Part shown: positions 17,896 through 26,302 of the stretch, one piece after another
How the letters are laid out: each line of letters begins with the position of its first letter
Position numbering within the stretch: position 1 is the stretch's first letter
Assembly: GCA_963837285.1 (NCBI GenBank)
Contig: CAWIMS010000001.1
Coordinates: 1,240,001-1,304,000, forward strand
Reading direction: 5' to 3'
DNA length: 64,000 nucleotides
Source: Planosporangium sp963837285
GTDB taxonomy: Bacteria; Actinomycetota; Actinomycetes; Mycobacteriales; Micromonosporaceae
Position numbers and translations under genes: made by a program
The notes under the pieces: generated by a model
Databases searched by the model: none
Told to the model about the DNA's origin: nothing
The model's input: the letters and a program-made list of their open reading frames with translations, nothing else

Positions 17896-20800
17896 CCCAG
17901 GACGCGCTGTTCGAGATTGAGGACACCCACCCGCGGGCGTCGGCTGGGCCGCGGTTCACGCCGGCCGAGCTGGCCCGCATGCTCGGGCTGCCGCCGCCGA
18001 CCCCGCAACAGATCGAGGTGATCTCCGCCGCCCCCCAGGACCCGCTCCTCGTGGTCGCCGGTGCCGGCTCGGGCAAGACCGAGACGATGGCCGCCCGGGT
18101 GGTCTGGCTGGTCGCCAACGGGCACGTCCGACCCGACCAGGTACTCGGCCTCACGTTCACCCGCAAGGCGGCCGGCGAGCTGGCGCACCGGTTGCGCCAG
18201 CGGCTGTCCCAGCTGGTCCGCCGGCTCGGCCGGGACGACCTGATCGCCGGCGAGCCGACCGTCGCCACCTACCACTCGTACGCGGCCCGCGTGGTCACCG
18301 AGCACGGCGTACGCGCCGGGTACGAGCCGTCGACCCGGCTGCTCACCGAGGCGGCCTGCTGGCAGATCGCCGACGGCGTGGTGTGCGCGTACGACGGCGA
18401 CATGTCCGACGTACTCGTCGCACCGTCCACTGTGACCGACGCGGTGCTGCGCCTGGCCGCCGACCTGGCCGAGCACCTGCGCACCCCGGCCGAACTCGCG
18501 GCGTGGACCGGACGGTTCTTCGCCGACGTGGAGGAGCGGCCAGGGAAGCGGCTGAAGACGGTACAAGAATTTCTTGATCGGCAAAAGGCGCGCCTTCAGC
18601 TCCTGCCGCTCGTGCGCGGGTACGCCGAGCGCAAGGAACTCCTCGAAGCCATGGACTTCGGCGACCAGCTCTTCCGGGCCGCCGTGGTGGCGCGGGACCA
18701 TCCCGCGGTCGGCGCGATCGAGCGCGAACGGTACCGGGTGGTGCTGCTCGACGAGTACCAGGACACCAGCCACGCCCAGGTCACCCTGCTGCGCGCCCTC
18801 TTCGGCGGCGGGCACCCGGTCACCGCGGTCGGCGACCCGGCCCAGTCGATCTACGGCTGGCGCGGGGCGAGCGCCGGCACGCTGGAACGGTTCCCGGCCG
18901 AGTTCCCGGGCCGCGACCGCGAGCCGGCCCGCACGCTGACCCTGACCACGAGCTGGCGCAACCGGCCGGAGATCCTCGACGTGGCCAACTCGCTGTCCGC
19001 GCCGCTCGGGCACCGGGTCGCGAAGCTGTCCGCCGCGCCCCGGTTCGCCGCCCGCGCCTCCACCGCGACCGTCCACTGTGCACTCCTTGACACGTACGCC
19101 GACGAGGCGACCTGGCTCGCCGGCCGGGTGGTCGACGCCTGGCGTACCGCGGCCGGCGTCGCCGACGACGTGGAACCGGCGGCGATCGCGCTGGACCGGC
19201 GGCCGACGACAGCGGTCCTGGTGCGCACGCGCGCCCAGATCCCGGCGATCGAGACCGCCCTGCGCGAGCGCGGTGTCCCGGTCGAGGTGGTCGGCCTCGG
19301 CGGCCTGCTCGACACGCCCGAGGTACGCGACGTGGTGAGCACGCTGCGGGTGCTCGCCGACCCGACCGAGGGCGCCGCGCTGCTGCGCCTGCTCACCGGG
19401 CCGCGGTGGCGGATCGGACCGCGCGACCTGGTGGCCCTCCATCGCCGCGCGCGCGATCTGGCCGCGGCACGCACCCGTGACGAACCCCTTGTGTACTCGG
19501 TACGCGAAGACGAAGCCGCCCTGGTCGAGGCGCTCGACGACCTGGGGGAGCCGGAGCGGTACTCGGCCGACGGGCACCGCCGGTTCGCCGCGTTCGGGGC
19601 CGAACTGACCGGGTTGCGCCGCCGGCTCGACCAGCCGCTACCCGACCTGGTAGGCGACGTCGAGCGGAGCATGGGCCTCGACGTCGAGGTGGCGGTCCGC
19701 CCCGGCGACGCCGGCCTGGCCCGGGGACACCTCGACGCGCTCGGTGACATCGCGGCCCGGTTCGCCAGCGAGTCGGAGGCGGCCACGCTGTCGGCCTTCC
19801 TCGCGTACCTGGCCGCCGCGGAGGCCGAGGAGCGTGGCCTGACGCCGGGCGAGGTGGCCGTCGTCGAAGGGGCGGTACAGATCCTCACCGCCCACGCGGC
19901 CAAGGGACTGGAGTGGGACGTGGTCGCCGTGGCCGGCCTGACGGCGGGCGTGTTCCCGGGGCGGCCCAACGGTGGCGACCACTGGCTGTACGGGCTGGGT
20001 ACCCTCCCGTTCGCGCTGCGTGGCGACCGGGACGGGCTGCCGTCGTTCGATCTTTCCCGGGCCACCGACCAGCGCGGCGTCGCCCGGGCCGTGGACGCGT
20101 TCGAGGCGGCCTGGGAGGAGCACGACGTACGCGAGGAGCGCCGGCTGGCGTACGTGGCGGTGACCCGGCCGCGCCGGTTGCTGCTGGCCAGCGGGTACTG
20201 GTGGGGCGAGGGCACCAAGCGGCCGCGCGGCCCGTCGCCGTTCCTGGTCGAGATCCGGGACCGGTGCCTGGCCGGCGCGGGCGCCGTGGACGAGTGGACC
20301 GACCCGCCGGTCGAAGGCGCGGAGAATCCAACCGTGGCCCGGCTACCACGGGTGAGCTGGCCGGCCGATCCGCTAGGTACCCGCCGGCCCGCGCTGGAGG
20401 AGGCCGCGGAGCTGGTCCGGACGGCGCGGCCCGCCGAGGCCGGCGAGTGGGCCGATGAGGTCACCATGCTGCTTGCCGAGCGGGAGCGGGGCACGCCCGA
20501 ACCCGACGCGCCGGTGCGGGTTGCCGTTCCGTCGCATCTGAGCGTGTCTCAGCTCGTCACGCTCCGCCGTGACCCGGGGGAACTGGCCCGCCGCCTGCGC
20601 CGGCCGCTACCCCGGCGGCCCGAGCCGTACCTGCGTCGCGGGACCGCGTTCCACCGCTGGCTGGAGCAGTGGTACCGGGCCGAGGAGCTGCTCGATCTCG
20701 ACGAACTGCCGGGCGCGGCGGACGCCGACGCGGCCCCCGACGACGCGTTCGACCGGCTGCGCGAGCGTTTCCTGGAAAGCATTTGGGCCGACCGCACACC

Positions 20801-21119
20801 GGTACGCCTGGAGGTGCCGTTCGCGACCGTGGTCGGCGGCGTCGTACTCCGGGGCCGGATCGACGCCGTGTTCCAGTCCCCGGACGGCAGCTACGACGTG
20901 GTCGACTGGAAGACCGGCAGCCCACCGGCCGACGGTGGTCCGGCTGCCGTTCAGCTCGCCGCGTACCGGCTGGCCTGGGCCGCGCTCGCGGACGTGCCGG
21001 TGGAGCGGGTCCGCGCCGCGTTCGTCTACGTACGTGACGGGCGCACCGTCCGCCCGGCCGATCTGCTGGACGGGGCGGGACTGGCCGAGTTGATCACCGC
21101 GCTGCCCGAAGCCGAATAA
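17892..21119 (+). CDS. adnB: AdnB-like helicase-nuclease subunit
   Basis: 1075 residues, the main motor of AdnAB. Walker A AGAGSGKT is at residues 56-63, followed by FTRKAAGELAHRLR, Walker B DEYQDTSH, motif III GDPAQSIYGWRG, TAHAAKGLEWD and a motif VI-like EERRLAYVAVTRPRR. The C-terminal PD-(D/E)XK nuclease has RGRIDAVF and VVDWKTG. No Fe-S cysteine set was seen, as expected for AdnB. Confidence 0.88.
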   Translation: MTQDALFEIEDTHPRASAGPRFTPAELARMLGLPPPTPQQIEVISAAPQDPLLVVAGAGSGKTETMAARVVWLVANGHVRPDQVLGLTFTRKAAGELAHRLRQRLSQLVRRLGRDDLIAGEPTVATYHSYAARVVTEHGVRAGYEPSTRLLTEAACWQIADGVVCAYDGDMSDVLVAPSTVTDAVLRLAADLAEHLRTPAELAAWTGRFFADVEERPGKRLKTVQEFLDRQKARLQLLPLVRGYAERKELLEAMDFGDQLFRAAVVARDHPAVGAIERERYRVVLLDEYQDTSHAQVTLLRALFGGGHPVTAVGDPAQSIYGWRGASAGTLERFPAEFPGRDREPARTLTLTTSWRNRPEILDVANSLSAPLGHRVAKLSAAPRFAARASTATVHCALLDTYADEATWLAGRVVDAWRTAAGVADDVEPAAIALDRRPTTAVLVRTRAQIPAIETALRERGVPVEVVGLGGLLDTPEVRDVVSTLRVLADPTEGAALLRLLTGPRWRIGPRDLVALHRRARDLAAARTRDEPLVYSVREDEAALVEALDDLGEPERYSADGHRRFAAFGAELTGLRRRLDQPLPDLVGDVERSMGLDVEVAVRPGDAGLARGHLDALGDIAARFASESEAATLSAFLAYLAAAEAEERGLTPGEVAVVEGAVQILTAHAAKGLEWDVVAVAGLTAGVFPGRPNGGDHWLYGLGTLPFALRGDRDGLPSFDLSRATDQRGVARAVDAFEAAWEEHDVREERRLAYVAVTRPRRLLLASGYWWGEGTKRPRGPSPFLVEIRDRCLAGAGAVDEWTDPPVEGAENPTVARLPRVSWPADPLGTRRPALEEAAELVRTARPAEAGEWADEVTMLLAERERGTPEPDAPVRVAVPSHLSVSQLVTLRRDPGELARRLRRPLPRRPEPYLRRGTAFHRWLEQWYRAEELLDLDELPGAADADAAPDDAFDRLRERFLESIWADRTPVRLEVPFATVVGGVVLRGRIDAVFQSPDGSYDVVDWKTGSPPADGGPAAVQLAAYRLAWAALADVPVERVRAAFVYVRDGRTVRPADLLDGAGLAELITALPEAE

Positions 21120-21197
21120 TCATGGATAACTGACAACCGGATACCCCCTGGCAAACGTCTCAATAGATGCTGGTACGAACTCCGGGGGGACGATGCG

Positions 21198-21392
21198 ATG
21201 GGAATGGTACTGGGACCGAAGCTCGGCCCGCGGCCGACCGGCTTCACAGAACTGCTGGTCGTGGTCTGTATCGCCGCCGCCGGCGTGCTGTTCGCCGCGG
21301 TACTCGCGCTCGGTCCGTGGAGCGTCGCCAGCCCGGCGCACTCCCCGGTTATCCAGTTCCAACCGCCGGCCGTCACCGCTCCGCACGGCTAA
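21198..21392 (+). CDS. Small single-span membrane protein
   Basis: 64 residues with one long hydrophobic helix (about residues 18-40, ELLVVVCIAAAGVLFAAVLA) and a short extracytoplasmic tail. A GGGGGACG site lies about 12 bases upstream. It is out of frame with an alternative ATG at 21193. No recognised family. Confidence 0.55.
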   Translation: MGMVLGPKLGPRPTGFTELLVVVCIAAAGVLFAAVLALGPWSVASPAHSPVIQFQPPAVTAPHG

Positions 21393-21436
21393 CCGTGCCT
21401 GCCAGCCGGGCGTGGGGCTGACACACTGGGAGGGAG

Positions 21437-22426
21437 ATGACCGAACCGCGATCGCCCTGGGCCCGCCCACCGGCCGACTCCGTTGACCCGGCCGGCGACC
21501 CCGCGCATCCGTCGTCCTCCCAGGTCATCGTCGCCGCGCCACCGGAAACGACCGGTCCGATCCGGATGCGGCGACAGGTAGACCGCTCGGGCTACCGGGC
21601 CGGTGCCGTCACCCGACTTGCCCCGGCCGCCCCGAAACCACCCGCACCGGCACCCGCGGCCCCACCCGAAGACCCGGGCCGCCGCAACAAGCGGATGCTG
21701 CTCCTGTTCGGTGGGATCGCCTTCGGGGTCGTCGTCACCGGGCTGGTGATCGTGCTCGCCATGGTGATGACCGGCGGGTCCGGCCCCTTCGGGCGCGCCA
21801 GCGGGCCCTCAGACACCCGCCCTGACCTGGCAAAACTCTGCCCGCCACCGGCGCACGACGCGGCCGGCGGCGCGCCGGTCCCCGCCCCGCCCGGGCCGCG
21901 GACCGTCGACAACGACTCCGGCATCTCGTACGAAGCGTTCGGCCCGCCCTGGCAGCCATGGCACGACACGTGGACCAAGGGCACCCTGCACGTCTCGTAC
22001 AAGATCGGCCAGTACTTCGTCACCGAGAGCTATGTCGACCAGGACGGGCTTCGCGGCAACTACCTCGCCTCGATCCTGTCCGGCTCGGTGCCCGCGGCCA
22101 ACAACGACTCGCTGAGCCTCGATCTCCAGTGCACCGGCCGGCAGGTCGCCGCCGACGTGCGGGCCGAGTACTACCCGCGACCCAACCAGATGGAACTGCT
22201 GCGCGACGAGCAGACCACACTGGGCGGCCGTCCGGCCTGGATCACCAAGTTCCGGATGCACTTCCACCAGACCGGGCTGAAGGCGACCGACGAGCTGGTG
22301 GGCGTCGCGCTCATCGACGTCGGCCGGCCCGAGGCGGCCATTCTCTACGTCTCGATCCCGGGCACCCACCACGACTACGACTACGTCGTGGACAAGGTCC
22401 TCGACTCGGTACGGCCGGTGAGTTGA
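21437..22426 (+). CDS. Membrane-anchored hypothetical protein
   Basis: 329 residues: a proline/alanine-rich cytoplasmic N-terminus (about 85 residues), one transmembrane helix (LLLFGGIAFGVVVTGLVIVL) and an extracytoplasmic domain of about 200 residues with two cysteines. Strong GGGAGG ribosome site six bases before the ATG. In M. tuberculosis a cation channel gene occupies roughly this place between nudC and adnB, but this protein does not resemble a channel. Function unknown. Confidence 0.75.
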   Translation: MTEPRSPWARPPADSVDPAGDPAHPSSSQVIVAAPPETTGPIRMRRQVDRSGYRAGAVTRLAPAAPKPPAPAPAAPPEDPGRRNKRMLLLFGGIAFGVVVTGLVIVLAMVMTGGSGPFGRASGPSDTRPDLAKLCPPPAHDAAGGAPVPAPPGPRTVDNDSGISYEAFGPPWQPWHDTWTKGTLHVSYKIGQYFVTESYVDQDGLRGNYLASILSGSVPAANNDSLSLDLQCTGRQVAADVRAEYYPRPNQMELLRDEQTTLGGRPAWITKFRMHFHQTGLKATDELVGVALIDVGRPEAAILYVSIPGTHHDYDYVVDKVLDSVRPVS

Positions 22427-22460
22427 TCGGAACGGCCACCGACCGGTTACTGTCGCAGAC

Positions 22461-23774
22461 GTGTCTGTTCGCAGTGCCGTGCGGATCCCGGCCACCAAGT
22501 ACCCAGTCGAGCGCCTGACGCTGCCCAATGGCCTACGCGTGGTGCTCGCGCCCGATCGAAGCGCCCCGGTTGTCGGCGTCGCGGTCGTCTACGACGTCGG
22601 CATCCGGTCCGAACCCGAGGGGCGCACCGGATTCGCCCACCTGTTCGAGCACCTGATGTTCCAGGGCTCGGAGAATCTCGAGAAGCTCGCCCACTTCCGG
22701 TACGTGCAGGGCTCCGGCGGCACGTTCAACGGGTCGACCCACCTCGACTACACCGACTACTTCGAGACGCTGCCCTCCAACGCTCTCGACCGGGCGCTGT
22801 TCCTGGAAGCCGACCGGATGCGCGGCCCCCGGCTGACGAGTGAAAACCTGCGCAACCAGGTCGACGTGGTCAAGGAGGAGATCCGGGTCAACGTGCTCAA
22901 CCGGCCCTACGGCGGCTTCCCGTGGCTGAAGCTGCCGCCGGTCATGTTCGACACGTTCCCGAACGCGCACGACGGGTACGGGTCGTTCACCGATCTGGAG
23001 TCGGCCACGGTCGACGACGCCGCGGAGTTCTTCCAGCGGTACTACGCCGCCGGCAACGCGGTCCTGGCGGTGGCCGGCGACTTCGACGTCGCGGCGGCCA
23101 CCAAGCTGGTCGAGGAGCACTTCGGGGACGTGCCGGACCGGAAGGCGCCGGTCCGCCCGGACTTCGTCGAGCCGGACCTGACCGCCGAGCGCCGCGAGTC
23201 GTACACCGACCGGCTGGCCCCGCTGCCCGCGGTGGCGGCGGCCTGGCGGATCCCGGACCCGATCGGCGACCTCGACGGCTACCTGCCGTACGTGGTGCTC
23301 GCCGAGGTGCTCACCGACGGCGACGCGTCCCGCCTGGTCGAGCGCATGGTGCTCAAGGACCGGAGCGTCACCAGCGTCGGCGGGTACATCGGGTTCATGG
23401 GCGAGCCGTTCGCGGTCCGCGACCCCACCGTGCTCGTACTCCAGGCGCACCTCCCTCCGGACGGCAAGGTGCCCCGCGTGATCGACACGATCGAGGAGGA
23501 GTGCCGGCGGATCGCCGCCGACGGCCTCGCGCCGCAGGAGTTGGCCCGCACCCAGGCCCGGATGGCCACCCACCTGCTGCGCGACACCGACGCGGTACTG
23601 GGTCGGGGCCTGCAGATGGCCGTGCTCGAACAGCAGCGGGGTGCGCCGGAGCTGGTCAACGAGCTGCCCCGGCTGATCGCCTCGGTGACCGAGGAGCAGA
23701 TCGTGGCCGCCGCAGCGTCGCTGACCGCCGACCGCCGGGCTTCCGTCGAGGTGGTACCCGGAGGTGCCAAATGA
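22461..23774 (+). CDS. M16 family zinc peptidase, catalytic subunit
   Basis: 437 residues. The inverted zinc motif HxxEH is present as HLFEH (His60, Glu63, His64), with the distal glutamate in VDVVKEEIR. Homologous to processing-peptidase/PqqF-like M16B enzymes, which work as pairs of an active and an inactive half. The next gene overlaps it and looks like the inactive half. GTG start at 22461. Confidence 0.85.
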   Translation: MSVRSAVRIPATKYPVERLTLPNGLRVVLAPDRSAPVVGVAVVYDVGIRSEPEGRTGFAHLFEHLMFQGSENLEKLAHFRYVQGSGGTFNGSTHLDYTDYFETLPSNALDRALFLEADRMRGPRLTSENLRNQVDVVKEEIRVNVLNRPYGGFPWLKLPPVMFDTFPNAHDGYGSFTDLESATVDDAAEFFQRYYAAGNAVLAVAGDFDVAAATKLVEEHFGDVPDRKAPVRPDFVEPDLTAERRESYTDRLAPLPAVAAAWRIPDPIGDLDGYLPYVVLAEVLTDGDASRLVERMVLKDRSVTSVGGYIGFMGEPFAVRDPTVLVLQAHLPPDGKVPRVIDTIEEECRRIAADGLAPQELARTQARMATHLLRDTDAVLGRGLQMAVLEQQRGAPELVNELPRLIASVTEEQIVAAAASLTADRRASVEVVPGGAK

Positions 23775-25084
23775 TCCGGGAACTTCCCGCGCTCGGGCCC
23801 AACCGCCCGCTCAAGCTGCCCAAGGCGGTCGAGCGGACGCTGCCCAACGGACTGACCGTCATCGCGATCCGCCGCGCGTCCGTGCCGCTGGTCGAGGTCC
23901 GGCTGCGGGTGCCGTTCGCCCGCGCCAACCTGGCCCGGGCGGCGGTTCTCACGCAGACCCTGCTGTCCGGCACACCCGAGCTGACCACCGTCGAGATCGC
24001 CGCCGAGTTGCAGAAGGTCGGCGGCGGGCTGTCCGCCGGCGCCGACCCGGACCGGCTGCTGGTCTCGGGGAACGCGCTGGTGGCGGGCCTCGACCGGCTG
24101 CTGGAGATCATGGCGTCGGTGCTGACCGGCGCGGCGTACCCGTCCGACGAGGTGGCCACCGAGCGGGAGCGGCTCGCCGACCGGATCCGGGTCGCGCTCA
24201 GCCAGCCCGCCCATCTCGCCCGCGAGGCGCTGCTCAAGCGGATGTACGGCAGGCACCCGTACGCGGTGCAGACCCCGACGCCCGAGCAGGTCCGGGCGGT
24301 GTCCGCGGGCGCGCTGCGTACCCTGCACGGCGAGCGCCTGCACCCGGCCGGCGCGACCCTGGTCATCGTCGGCGACATCACCCCGGACAAGGCGATCGAC
24401 CTCGCCGAGCACGCGCTGTCGCACTGGGACGGCAACGGCAAAGACGTCGACCTGCCCGCGGCACCGCCGCTCGATCCCGGGCCGCTGACCCTGGTCGACC
24501 GCCCCGGCGCGGTGCAGTCGTCGCTGCGCCTGGCGTTGCCCGCGGTCACCCGTACCCACCCTGACCACGCCGTGCTGCAACTGGCCAACCTGGTCTTCGG
24601 CGGCTATTTCTCGTCCCGGTGGGTGGAGAACATCCGCGAGGACAAGGGGTACACGTACGGCCCGCACTCGTCCGTCGAGCACGCCCTCGCCGGTTCGGCC
24701 CTGGTCGTGTCGGCCGAGGTGGCGACCGAGGTGACCGCGCCGGCCCTGCTGGAGACCACGTACGAGCTGGGCCGCCTGGCCAGCCTGCCGCCGCGCGACG
24801 ACGAGCTGGAGCAGGCCCGCCAGTACGCGCTGGGCACCTTGCAGCTGGGCATGTCGACCCAGTCCGGGCTCGCCAGCCTCGCCATCACGTACGCGGGCTT
24901 CGGGCTGCGGCTGGACTACCTGGCCGATCACGCCACGCGGCTGGCGAAGGCGACCCGTGACGACGTCGCCGACGCGGCGGCGCGATACCTGGGGCCGGCA
25001 AAGGCGGTCAGCGTGGTCCTCGGCGACGCGGACCGGGTGGAGTCGTCGCTGGCCGCCCTGACCCCGGTCACCCGTGAGCAGTAG
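23771..25084 (+). CDS. M16 family peptidase, non-catalytic partner
   Basis: 437 residues with the M16 fold (RTLPNGLTVIAI, HPYAVQTPTPEQV, VENIREDKGYTYG) but no HxxEH motif in the position where the first gene has one. In M16B pairs such a subunit shapes the peptide-binding cavity. ATG overlaps the preceding stop by four bases. Its own stop lies 11 bases inside nudC. Confidence 0.85.
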   Translation: MIRELPALGPNRPLKLPKAVERTLPNGLTVIAIRRASVPLVEVRLRVPFARANLARAAVLTQTLLSGTPELTTVEIAAELQKVGGGLSAGADPDRLLVSGNALVAGLDRLLEIMASVLTGAAYPSDEVATERERLADRIRVALSQPAHLAREALLKRMYGRHPYAVQTPTPEQVRAVSAGALRTLHGERLHPAGATLVIVGDITPDKAIDLAEHALSHWDGNGKDVDLPAAPPLDPGPLTLVDRPGAVQSSLRLALPAVTRTHPDHAVLQLANLVFGGYFSSRWVENIREDKGYTYGPHSSVEHALAGSALVVSAEVATEVTAPALLETTYELGRLASLPPRDDELEQARQYALGTLQLGMSTQSGLASLAITYAGFGLRLDYLADHATRLAKATRDDVADAAARYLGPAKAVSVVLGDADRVESSLAALTPVTREQ

Positions 25085-26012
25085 GGAGCCGCTACCACTC
25101 CCGCCGGGCGCCCGGTCGGACGACATCGACCGGGCGGCGCACCGGCGTACCGACGACGCCTGGCTGGCCGAGGTCTGGGCGGGTGCCCTGGTCGTGGTCG
25201 TCGACCAGGGCCGGGCGCTGATCCGGGACGAGCCGCCCGGCGTCGTGTTCACGCCGGCCGCCGAGGTGACCGCCGACGAGCGGTACTTCCTCGGGCTGGA
25301 TCGGGCCGGGCAGGCGTACTTCGCGGTCCGGGCGCCGGTCGATCCGCCGCCCGGCACCCGCAGGGCCAACATCCGGGAGGTCGGGCACGTCCTGGACGAG
25401 CCCGACGCGGGCCTGTTCGTCACCGCGGTCGCGCTGGTGAACTGGCACGACCGGCACGGGTACTCGCCGCGTACCGGGCTGCCCACCAGGTCCGCCCAGG
25501 GCGGCTGGGTACGCGTGACCGACGACGGCGAGCTGCTGTTCCCGCGTACCGATCCGGCCGTCATCGTGCTCGTACACGATGGTGTTCCGGGCGAAGAGGG
25601 GCGTTGCCTGCTCGGGCACAACGCGGCCTGGACGTCGGCCGGCTGGACCAGGCGCTACTCGTGCCTCGCCGGTTTCGTGGAGCCGGGGGAGTCCGCCGAG
25701 TCCACAGTGGTCCGGGAGGTCGGCGAGGAGGTCGGGGTCGCCGTTCGCGACGTGCGGTACACGGCGAGCCAGGCATGGCCGTTCCCCGGCTCGTTGATGC
25801 TCGGCTTCCTCGCGCTCGCCGACCCCGACCAGCCGGTGAAGGTGGACGCGGAGGAGATCACCGACGCGCGCTGGTTCACGCGTACCGAAATCGCCCGGTC
25901 CCTCGCGGGCGACGAGACCGACTTCGGTCTGCCGATGGCCGCGTCGATCGCGAACTATCTGGTGCGGACCTGGCTGCTCAGTGGCTCGGCGCCGTCTCCA
26001 GCCGCGCCTTGA
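25074..26012 (+). CDS. nudC: NUDIX hydrolase, NudC-like NAD(+) diphosphatase
   Basis: 312 residues. NUDIX box GFVEPGESAESTVVREVGEEVG and the NudC signature SQAWPFPGSLMLGF are present. NudC cleaves NADH and can remove NAD caps from RNA. The zinc-ribbon cysteines that usually lie before the catalytic domain are missing: the segment reads YSPRTGLPTRSAQGGWVR, with no CxxC pairs. Starts with GTG inside the end of the M16 gene. Convergent overlap of 35 bases with mrx1. Confidence 0.85.
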   Translation: MSSREPLPLPPGARSDDIDRAAHRRTDDAWLAEVWAGALVVVVDQGRALIRDEPPGVVFTPAAEVTADERYFLGLDRAGQAYFAVRAPVDPPPGTRRANIREVGHVLDEPDAGLFVTAVALVNWHDRHGYSPRTGLPTRSAQGGWVRVTDDGELLFPRTDPAVIVLVHDGVPGEEGRCLLGHNAAWTSAGWTRRYSCLAGFVEPGESAESTVVREVGEEVGVAVRDVRYTASQAWPFPGSLMLGFLALADPDQPVKVDAEEITDARWFTRTEIARSLAGDETDFGLPMAASIANYLVRTWLLSGSAPSPAAP

Positions 26013-26223
26013 CGTCGACGATCGTCGGGTTGGTCAGCGTCGTGCCATCCGGGAAACGCACCGTCGGAACGGTCTGGTCGCCCGCGTTGACGCTCATCAC
26101 GAACTCGGCCGCGGCCTCGTCCTTCTCGATGTTGATGACCGTGAACTCGATCCCCTCGCGTTCGAGCTGGGACTTCAACCGCCGGCAGTAGCCACACCAC
26201 GGCGTCGAGTACATGACGATCAT
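25978..26223 (-). CDS. mrx1: Mycoredoxin-1-like glutaredoxin
   Basis: 81 residues, thioredoxin fold with redox motif CGYC near the N-terminus (MYSTPWCGYCRRLK) and the cis-proline in QTVPTVRF. Mycoredoxin reduces protein-mycothiol disulfides, which matches the mshB gene in this window. Position next to nudC and uvrD2 matches M. tuberculosis Rv3198A. Convergent with nudC. Confidence 0.85.
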   Translation of the reverse strand: MIVMYSTPWCGYCRRLKSQLEREGIEFTVINIEKDEAAAEFVMSVNAGDQTVPTVRFPDGTTLTNPTIVDVKARLETAPSH

Positions 26224-26302
26224 TGGCGCCAGCCTCCCCTGTTTCCTGGACCCATTCAGGTTATGGCTGAAACGTCGGACCCGCCTGACATGATGCCTAG
26301 CT

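Noticed and set aside
22533..25621. Large minus-strand open frames opposite the M16 pair
   Set aside because: Composition is low-complexity and no motifs are seen; both M16 genes and nudC are clear on the plus strand.
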